Positions 26,016 through 26,050 of a DNA stretch of 26,050 nt are shown piece by piece. Origin of the DNA: Bacteroidales bacterium UBA1182 (GTDB lineage Bacteria; Bacteroidota; Bacteroidia; Bacteroidales; Bacteroidaceae). A program made the position numbers and the translations under genes. The stretch covers positions 18,023-44,072 of the forward strand of contig DBYQ01000056.1 of NCBI GenBank assembly GCA_002310015.1. The letters run 5' to 3'. Below the pieces are notes generated by a model. That model saw nothing but the letters and a program-made list of their open reading frames with translations. It was not told where the DNA came from and did no database searches. Every line of letters begins with the position of its first letter. Positions within the stretch are counted from its first letter, which is position 1.

Positions 26016-26050
26016 GTTTACTTTGTAAACGCGCTCCCTATGGTCGCTTG
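26016..26050. repeat. REP-like hairpin element at window edge
   Basis: GTTTAC-TTT-GTAAAC (26016-26030) is a perfect 6-bp hairpin with a 3-nt loop, followed by GCGCTCCCTATGGTCGCTTG and the end of the window. Its form (6-bp stem, 3-nt loop, then a G/C-rich tail) is like the hairpin at 23124-23138, so both may belong to a class of small intergenic repeats. Confidence 0.35.

Noticed and set aside
1..26050. CRISPR array or known defence system
   Set aside because: No regularly spaced repeats, and no cas, restriction-modification, toxin-antitoxin or similar signature genes were seen.

Overview
The window reads as a chromosomal segment of a Bacteroidales bacterium (Bacteroides/Prevotella-like; genus not resolved). 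The evidence is the gene families present (Bacteroidetes-style lipoproteins, a TPR-membrane-HTH regulator, an MG2-type surface protein, FISUMP-like domains) and repeated matches to the Bacteroidetes promoter (TTTG, about 20 nt, TAnnTTTG) in front of genes. No phage, transposase, integrase or CRISPR was seen.

Layout. (1) 30-9288, minus strand: a compact run in the order nucleotidyltransferase, ABC-F ATPase, two tandem M13 metallopeptidases, U32-family protein, with gaps of 2-13 bp, then a small outer-membrane protein with its own promoter. The two M13 genes are in one reading frame, separated by a single TAA. (2) 9412-10287, plus strand: a cyclophilin-type peptidyl-prolyl isomerase (PPIase) lipoprotein. 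(3) 10295-21409, minus strand: an accessory block for the cell envelope, holding an MG2-like surface protein, an O-antigen-ligase-like membrane protein with a TPR tail, three lipoproteins (one a transglutaminase with a discoidin-like tail) and a TPR/HTH regulator. (4) 21547-22351: a scar made of the 3' part of an rluA-like gene fused head-to-head to the 3' half of a second PPIase gene. (5) 22385-25678, minus strand: intact RluA-family pseudouridine synthase, FabG, TetR regulator and a glycosyltransferase. (6) 25874-25945: an initiator-type tRNA-Met followed by a long inverted repeat.

The most interesting part is 9.4-22.4 kb. The PPIase gene and the scar share a 311-bp stretch that is identical base for base, while the adjacent aligned 84 bp differ at about 27 positions; this looks like recent gene conversion. 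The scar is best explained by a deletion at a 9-bp microhomology between a former rluA copy and a former PPIase copy. If the ancestral order was PPIase-rluA-PPIase-rluA, the whole 11-kb accessory block sits between the first PPIase gene and its former convergent neighbour. Inside the block several genes are broken: an amber codon in the transglutaminase gene, a frameshift in the regulator's signal peptide, and a decayed small ORF. A tandem GGGACA motif with an 11-bp period occurs twice, once overlapping the -33 box of the regulator gene, and is a candidate operator.

The nonsense and frameshift calls could be sequencing errors; read-level data would settle that. Functions of the envelope block are inferred from domains only.
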